Shown: in pieces, positions 34,027 through 39,594 of the stretch
Position numbering within the stretch: the stretch's first letter is position 1
Layout of the letters: each line of letters begins with the position of its first letter
Assembly: GCA_017622575.1 (NCBI GenBank)
Contig: JAGAQU010000080.1
Span: 1 to 39,594, forward strand
Source of the DNA: Lachnospiraceae bacterium
GTDB taxonomy: Bacteria; Bacillota; Clostridia; Lachnospirales; Lachnospiraceae
Length of the DNA: 39,594 nucleotides
Direction of reading: 5' to 3'
The notes under the pieces: model-generated
The model's database searches: none
Told to the model about the DNA's origin: nothing
Seen by the model: the letters and a program-made list of their open reading frames with translations, nothing else
Program-made: the position numbers and the translations under genes

Positions 34027-34038
34027 TTATTTCTCCTT

Positions 34039-34089
34039 ACATAGATTACTATCTATGTGTATTTTATCAGTCATATAGATGGTTGTCAA
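34039..34089 (-). promoter_or_regulatory. Promoter and ArsR operator of the arsenic operon
   Basis: On the minus strand TTGACA (34084-34089), a 17-base spacer and TAAAAT (34061-34066) make a near-consensus sigma-A promoter. Directly downstream lies ACATAGAT-TACT-ATCTATGT (34039-34058), a perfect inverted repeat. Repression by blocking the start region is expected. Confidence 0.88.
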
Positions 34090-34122
34090 TATATATGTTG
34101 GAAATGAATTGTTCTGTGTAAC

Positions 34123-34158
34123 AAAAAAGGCGTTCTCAAATATTGAAAACGCCTTTTT
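34123..34158. terminator. Bidirectional terminator between the glycosidase locus and the arsenic operon
   Basis: GGCGTT (34129-34134) pairs with AACGCC (34148-34153), extended by A and T runs on both sides (A 34123-34128, T 34154-34158). It ends the minus-strand glycosidase/dehydrogenase transcript. Confidence 0.88.
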
Positions 34159-34177
34159 GTTGACTTATTTATTTATC

Positions 34178-34272
34178 AAAACAGTTCAGACGCGCCATTC
34201 GCAAAGTCGCGCTTTCAGCGCTTTCCCGCTGCTTCGCAGCTTGCTCACCGCTGAAAACAGTTCAGACGCGCC
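34178..34272. repeat. Short palindromic insertion flanked by a 19-bp direct repeat
   Basis: AAAACAGTTCAGACGCGCC is present at 34178-34196 and 34254-34272. The 57 bases between contain an outer inverted repeat TTTCAGCG/CGCTGAAA (34213-34220, 34249-34256) and an inner hairpin GCTGC-TTC-GCAGC (34228-34240). The right copy is the natural end of the dehydrogenase gene; the insertion replaces its stop by a basic tail (SKLRSSGKALKARLCEWRV). It looks like a very small non-autonomous element or a duplication around a hairpin. Confidence 0.7.
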
Positions 34273-34818
34273 GTCCACGTTGATGATCTGTCCGGTCACA
34301 TAGCTGCTCTCATCGGAAGCAAAGTAAACACACATATTTCCGATATCTTCCGGACATCCGTAACGATTCACCATGATATTGCTCAGGAAAATATCCTTAA
34401 GTACCTGCGGTACATTTGCCTCGTTCTGAGGGGTAACGATCAATCCGGGACGCACACAGTTGCATCGGATATTCTGCTTGCCGTACTGGGTTGCTGTTGA
34501 CTTTGTCAGCATATCCACGCCGGCCTTTGCACAGGCGTAGGCAGTGGAACCGAGGTCACCGCCACAGGATGCCATAGAACCGATATTGATGATGGAGCCA
34601 CCGGCTTCATTCTTCTGCATATAGGGAAGTACACACTTGGTTGCAAAGAAGGTTCCCCGCAGATCGCTCTGAAGCACATGATCCCACATTTCCAGAGTCA
34701 GTTCGTCCACACGTCCGTCCTTCAACCCTACATTTGCTGCGTTATTGACAAGTACGTCAATTTTTCCGTACTTTTCCGCCGTGTCGGCAAAAAGAGATCT
34801 TTGGAGAAAATATTTCAA
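34186..34818 (-). pseudogene. Short-chain dehydrogenase, N-terminally truncated
   Basis: The readable part begins LFADTAEKYGKIDVLVNNAA and has the SDR catalytic residues: the serine in INIGSMASC, the Y-x-x-x-K in YACAKAG, and the late GQIINVDGASELF. The first about 75 residues, with the Rossmann TGxxxGIG cofactor motif, are missing; the coding sequence starts abruptly 10 bases after the GH1 stop with only a TTG and no ribosome site. The 3' end is also altered by a palindromic insertion. A working enzyme is unlikely. Confidence 0.85.
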
Positions 34819-34827
34819 CTAACTTTT

Positions 34828-36174
34828 TTATAAGTTTTCGCCGTTTGACCGGATTACATCCGTATACCAATAGGCAGAATCCTTAAGAATCCTCCTCTGG
34901 CTTTCGTAATCAACATAGACTAAACCAAACCGTTCATTATACCCTTCCGCCCATTCGAAGTTGTCCATAAAAGACCAGTGGAAATAGCCACGAATGTCTG
35001 ATCCCTCCTCGGCACTCCTTCGCAGTGCCAGCAGATACCGGTTCAGGAAATCAATGCGGTTAGGGTCGTGTACTTTTCCGTCCAGCGAGATCACATCATG
35101 GGCTGCCATTCCGTTTTCGGTGATATAAATGGGCAAATGATACCGCTCCGTATACATGCGTGTTGCCCAGTAAATGGCATCCGGCAGGATCATCCATCCC
35201 ATGGAATTGCGGGGATGACCCTCTGCCAGTTTCATATCCTGAAGCTTGCCATCTGCGTCAGGCTCCATGGGTCTTCCGGTGTAAATATTCAGACCAATAA
35301 AATCTATAGGACTGCTGATGATTTCCATATCCTCCTTCGTATAGGCCGGGAATATGTCTCTGCAATCACTAAGAAGTGTCTCGGGATACTTTCCGAATAC
35401 CACAGGATCAAACCAAAAGCTTTCCGAAAATACAAAGTGATCTCTGTTACAGGAGAAGTAAATTTCTGCCCCTTCCTTTGCATACTCGGGAGAAACGGCA
35501 TATCTGGTGGTGCTGGCTCCTACAAGCCCTATTTTTGCATCCGGCACCAGTTCTCTGATCACGCGGACAGCCTTGCCGTGGGATTTTAAAATATTATGTC
35601 CCATGTGGAGAAGCTCCTCTTCCGGAAGCTTATGTCCGGGTGCATGCACGCCCTGCATATACCCGCATCCCAGGAATACCTGAGGTTCATTAAAGGTGAT
35701 AAAGTGCTTAATCCTTCCGCCGAATTTTTCTGCTATCACCTTTACATAGGCGGCATACCAGTCAGAAATCTCATCGTTCAGCCACCCGCCCTTACAGTGA
35801 AGCGCATAGGGAAGATCCCAGTGATATAGTGTGGCATAAGATTCAATTCCGTATTTCTCCAGTTCATCCAGCAGGTTTTCATAAAACTCGATTCCCTTTT
35901 CATTGACCTTTCCGGTTCCGTCAGGAATAATCCGCGGCCAGGAAAAGGAGAAACGATACGCCTTTAATCCCATCTCTGCCATCATCTTTACATCATCCTT
36001 ATATCTGTGATAGTGATCACAGGCGATATCTCCGTTGTGGTTCTGAAAAACCGCGCCCTCTCTGTGCGAAAATTCATCCCATACGCTTCTGCCTTTTCCG
36101 TCCTCAAAGGCAGCTCCTTCAATCTGGAACGCTGCAGTAGCAGCGCCCCATACAAAATCTTTTCGAAATCCCAT
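34828..36174 (-). CDS. bglA: Glycoside hydrolase family 1 beta-glucosidase
   Basis: The protein is 448 aa from ATG 36174 (AGGAG 8 bases upstream). The acid/base is E163 in TFNEP and the nucleophile is E353 in ITENG, both intact, within a complete TIM barrel (start FVWGAATAAFQIEG, end WSFMDNFEWAEGYNERFGLV). No signal peptide: cytoplasmic hydrolysis of imported beta-glucosides or related oligosaccharides. No PTS phosphate-binding signature is evident, so unphosphorylated substrates are likely. It lies 28 bases downstream of the GH51 gene, so the two share an operon. Confidence 0.94.
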   Translation of the reverse strand: MGFRKDFVWGAATAAFQIEGAAFEDGKGRSVWDEFSHREGAVFQNHNGDIACDHYHRYKDDVKMMAEMGLKAYRFSFSWPRIIPDGTGKVNEKGIEFYENLLDELEKYGIESYATLYHWDLPYALHCKGGWLNDEISDWYAAYVKVIAEKFGGRIKHFITFNEPQVFLGCGYMQGVHAPGHKLPEEELLHMGHNILKSHGKAVRVIRELVPDAKIGLVGASTTRYAVSPEYAKEGAEIYFSCNRDHFVFSESFWFDPVVFGKYPETLLSDCRDIFPAYTKEDMEIISSPIDFIGLNIYTGRPMEPDADGKLQDMKLAEGHPRNSMGWMILPDAIYWATRMYTERYHLPIYITENGMAAHDVISLDGKVHDPNRIDFLNRYLLALRRSAEEGSDIRGYFHWSFMDNFEWAEGYNERFGLVYVDYESQRRILKDSAYWYTDVIRSNGENL

Positions 36175-36202
36175 CGTCAAATCTCCTATTTATGTTCTCG
36201 AC

Positions 36203-37696
<1,494 letters not shown>

Positions 37697-37721
37697 TTAC
37701 AAGTTTTTACTAACTGCTTTT

Positions 37722-37751
37722 ATTATAAAAACATACGCCTGAAAAGGACAA
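37722..37751 (-). promoter_or_regulatory. Promoter of the GH51-GH1 operon
   Basis: On the minus strand TTGTCC (37746-37751), 18 bases, then TATAAT (37722-37727). It lies about 45-75 bases upstream of the GH51 start. The intergenic region is shared with the divergent AraC gene. Confidence 0.65.
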
Positions 37752-37779
37752 TAGATTATTCTGCAAGTATACTAACAAT

Positions 37780-37808
37780 TTGTGCATAAATTAAAAATGC
37801 TATATAAT
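37780..37808 (+). promoter_or_regulatory. Promoter of the AraC gene
   Basis: TTGTGC (37780-37785), a 17-base spacer and a perfect TATAAT (37803-37808). It precedes the AraC start codon by about 70 bases and is back to back with the GH51 promoter. Confidence 0.7.
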
Positions 37809-37878
37809 AAGTGCAAGGCATTTTGACTACTTGCAGCATCGGGCAAGAATTTGAAAATGTAAGATGGGAGAGATAATT

Positions 37879-38655
37879 ATGATCATCAGAAAAACAGGAT
37901 ACAATCACAGACATGATTCGGATTTTCAGATAGAAAGGCCACATGGCTCCGGGGATTTCCTGCTTCTCCTCATAAAATCCCCTGCACTTTTTCTGCTGAA
38001 TGGCAAATGGCAAAAGGTCAAAAAGGAATCCTTTATCCTGTACCAGAAAGACACGCCTCAGTTTTATCAGGCAGATGGTCAGGAATTTGTAAACGACTGG
38101 ATTCATTTTACCGTGGAAAAAGAGGATCTGGATTTTATGAGGGAGCTTCATATCCCCTTTGACACGATCGTGGAGCTTACGGATGTGAGTCAGCTTTCCA
38201 TGCTGGTACGGAATGTCTGCTACGAATTTTATTCAGAGAATTTCTATCGAACAGAAACTTTGCAAAATTATCTGCGTCTTCTCTTTTATAAGCTGTCTGA
38301 AAAAATGCGTGTCGGGCAGGCTGAGACGGCGTCCGATCATTACGAAAAAATGTCTCTGATCCGGAGTCAGATTTACAGTGAGCCCCAGGCAAACTGGGAA
38401 ATCGAGGGAATGGCTCATCAGCTTCGCATGAGCCGCTCAGGTTTTGAACATATATACAGACAGCTATTCGGCACAAGTCCCATACAGGATGTGATCGAAA
38501 GCCGTGTTTCCTACGGGGAACTTCTACTCTCTACCACTGCTCTGCCCGTAAAGCAGATTGCAGAGATCTGCGGCTACAAGAGTGATATTCACTTTATGCG
38601 GCAGTTTAAGGACAGAGTGGGAAAAACACCCACCCAGTATCGGCAGAAGGGATGA
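37879..38655 (+). CDS. AraC-family transcriptional regulator
   Basis: The protein is 258 aa from ATG 37879 (GGGAG 9 bases upstream), the window's only clear plus-strand gene. It has an N-terminal sugar-sensing cupin-like domain (about 1-135; DFLLLLIKSPALFLLNGKWQ) and two C-terminal helix-turn-helix motifs (MAHQLRMSRSGFEHIYRQLF and LPVKQIAEICGYKSDIHFMR). Divergence from the GH51-GH1 operon suggests that it activates these genes in response to arabinosides or a related sugar. Confidence 0.9.
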   Translation: MIIRKTGYNHRHDSDFQIERPHGSGDFLLLLIKSPALFLLNGKWQKVKKESFILYQKDTPQFYQADGQEFVNDWIHFTVEKEDLDFMRELHIPFDTIVELTDVSQLSMLVRNVCYEFYSENFYRTETLQNYLRLLFYKLSEKMRVGQAETASDHYEKMSLIRSQIYSEPQANWEIEGMAHQLRMSRSGFEHIYRQLFGTSPIQDVIESRVSYGELLLSTTALPVKQIAEICGYKSDIHFMRQFKDRVGKTPTQYRQKG

Positions 38656-38664
38656 TTTTGCATC

Positions 38665-38760
38665 TTACTTCATAACCAGATAGTCTATTAATAAAAGACT
38701 CAGAACATTGGCATCATCATAAGGAATCGTCATTCTTGCTGAACCTAGGACCTCGATATT
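38665..38760 (-). other. Possible C-terminal coding remnant
   Basis: A stop-free frame without a start ends at TAA 38665-38667 and reads EVLGSARMTIPYDDANVLSL then LLIDYLVMK. The composition is protein-like, but I cannot name it. It may be the end of a lost minus-strand gene upstream of the AraC gene end. The rest of 38761-38843 is AT-rich with no feature seen. Confidence 0.22.
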
Positions 38761-38843
38761 TCAGACATCTACAGCCCTTTTGTCAGTTACGTGTTAGTTA
38801 CCTATATAATTCTATACAAATCTACACTTTCCTAAATAAAAAA

Positions 38844-39119
38844 CTAAGCTATTCTCTCTTTCACATTAGGCAATTCATATAAAGTATCCGGATCAATATC
38901 CAAACAGGTCGTATTATCTCTGTTTTTACAAATATCCCATGCCAGAGTATCATTCAGTACCGTACAGGTATCTATAAAAACATTTATATCTTTTAAAGTT
39001 TGAAACACTTCTTTCTCTAACATTGGGGTCATATCATAGCATACAATTTTTCCATCTTCAAAATACACATATACCGAATAGTTCTTCATTGGTATGACCT
39101 GCACAACCTTCGGAAACAT
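38844..39119 (-). CDS. DUF2442-family protein
   Basis: The protein is 91 aa. It begins MFPKVVQVIPMKNYSVYVYF, with the DUF2442 core FEDGKIVCYDMTPML and the end LAWDICKNRDNTTCLDIDPD. It is a small beta-rich protein without membrane segment. It is 11 bases downstream of a DUF4160 gene, the usual pairing. The two families often occur together and have been suspected of forming a toxin-antitoxin or regulatory pair. This is not proven and nothing in the sequence shows an activity. Confidence 0.85.
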   Translation of the reverse strand: MFPKVVQVIPMKNYSVYVYFEDGKIVCYDMTPMLEKEVFQTLKDINVFIDTCTVLNDTLAWDICKNRDNTTCLDIDPDTLYELPNVKERIA

Positions 39120-39130
39120 CCTACCACCTC

Positions 39131-39391
39131 CTATATTAAGGGATTAATTCTATTCATTGGTTTCCCGTCTTTTGATAACTCCCAATTCTGCATCAATTCA
39201 TCCTGATGCAAAACACACCACGCTAAAATCAATTTCAATTGCCTTGAGGGTAAAGCTCCCTTTATTACTCTTGCTCCATCTATTTCAATTAATGCCTTAT
39301 TTCCATTATATTCTGCATGAAAATGCGGCGGATTATGGTCATCATAATACATTGTCACTCTAATCCCGTAAAATAATGAAATTTCTGGCAT
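39131..39391 (-). CDS. DUF4160-family protein
   Basis: The protein is 86 aa. The family core is visible: ISLFYGIRVTMYYDDHNPPH and FHAEYNGNKALIEIDGARVI, with the PPHFHA histidines conserved. AGGAGG lies 7-8 bases before the ATG. It is cotranscribed with the DUF2442 gene downstream. Function unknown; conserved histidines could bind a metal. Confidence 0.88.
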   Translation of the reverse strand: MPEISLFYGIRVTMYYDDHNPPHFHAEYNGNKALIEIDGARVIKGALPSRQLKLILAWCVLHQDELMQNWELSKDGKPMNRINPLI

Positions 39392-39467
39392 GATACATTC
39401 CTCCTCATATCTTATATATTCTTAACAATATATCCTTGACAGTATAAGCATACCACAAATATCACTC

Positions 39468-39499
39468 AAAAAAAACCCACAAACATCAAGTTGTGGGTT
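39468..39499 (-). terminator. Terminator of a minus-strand gene at the right edge
   Basis: AACCCACAA (39474-39482) pairs with TTGTGGGTT (39491-39499), followed on the minus strand by a T run (A 39468-39475). It lies 11 bases after the stop of the edge gene. Confidence 0.85.
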
Positions 39500-39509
39500 T
39501 CCATTCGGA

Positions 39510-39594
39510 TTACTGCGAAGACAAGATGTAACCTCGATTACGCTTCGCTTCATCTCGGTCATCTCTTGTCTTCCAATGAATTACAGAATATAAA
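39510..39594 (-). CDS. Probable C-terminal end of a gene beyond the window
   Basis: From the right edge a 27-codon frame runs to TAA 39510-39512, reading VIHWKTRDDRDEAKRNRGYI and LSSQ. A good terminator follows immediately, which supports a real gene end. The same DNA holds a 10-bp inverted repeat (GAAGACAAGA 39517-39526, TCTTGTCTTC 39564-39573), so this tail may come from an inserted palindromic element, as at 34178. The product is unknown. Confidence 0.4.
   Translation of the reverse strand, partial: LYSVIHWKTRDDRDEAKRNRGYILSSQ

Overview
The window looks like a chromosomal piece of an anaerobic gut Firmicute, most likely Lachnospiraceae (Clostridia). This is inferred from protein style (lantibiotic-immunity-type ABC pairs, GH51/GH1 enzymes, a YoaP-like acetyltransferase, a DUF6061-like small protein), AT-rich spacers and strong GGAGG ribosome sites; no rRNA or tRNA is present to fix the taxonomy. 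Nearly every gene is on the minus strand. The only convincing plus-strand gene is an AraC regulator at 37.9 kb.

Region 1 (1-7.7 kb) is an envelope-stress / antimicrobial-peptide module. It holds a two-component system (kinase cut by the left edge), two BcrAB-type ABC transporters, a cardiolipin synthase, three small proteins and a separate zinc-ribbon protein. The genes from 7116 down to 1094 are tightly spaced and end at a good terminator. Three promoter regions (response regulator, small-protein operon, zinc-ribbon gene) share tandem 11-bp GTTTCTGTTTT-like boxes. I therefore infer one self-regulated regulon. One small protein has three 11-residue repeats, like membrane-binding amphipathic helices.

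Region 2 (7.8-18.2 kb) is an accessory stretch of single small genes: acetyltransferases, P-loop kinases, VOC proteins, a phosphoesterase, DUF1016 nucleases and DinD. Many are broken in one particular way: both ends of the gene survive but the middle is deleted, usually out of frame. A repeat array (18.19-18.51 kb) follows, and a related array lies at 29.83-30.11 kb.

Region 3 (18.6-29.6 kb) continues with mostly intact enzymes: a GNAT, an HD hydrolase, two flavodoxin-like reductases, a DNA alkylation repair protein, an O-methyltransferase, a metallo-beta-lactamase-fold hydrolase, a YoaP-like GNAT, a zinc-dependent phospholipase C-like protein and a P-loop kinase. It also holds mini-remnants of a creatininase and a GNAT, a broken HD-GYP sensor, a chemotaxis transducer and a TetR regulator.

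Region 4 (30.2-34.1 kb) has a second TetR gene and a complete arsenic operon: arsR, an ArsP-like permease, a thioredoxin-like protein, acr3 and arsC, with a clear promoter, operator and terminator. The permease frame is broken at an 11-base T run.

Region 5 (34.2-38.7 kb) is a plant-glycan locus: GH51 arabinofuranosidase and GH1 beta-glucosidase, divergent from an AraC regulator and followed by an N-terminally truncated short-chain dehydrogenase whose 3' end carries a small palindromic insertion. The window ends with a DUF4160/DUF2442 gene pair and the terminator and probable tail of another minus-strand gene.
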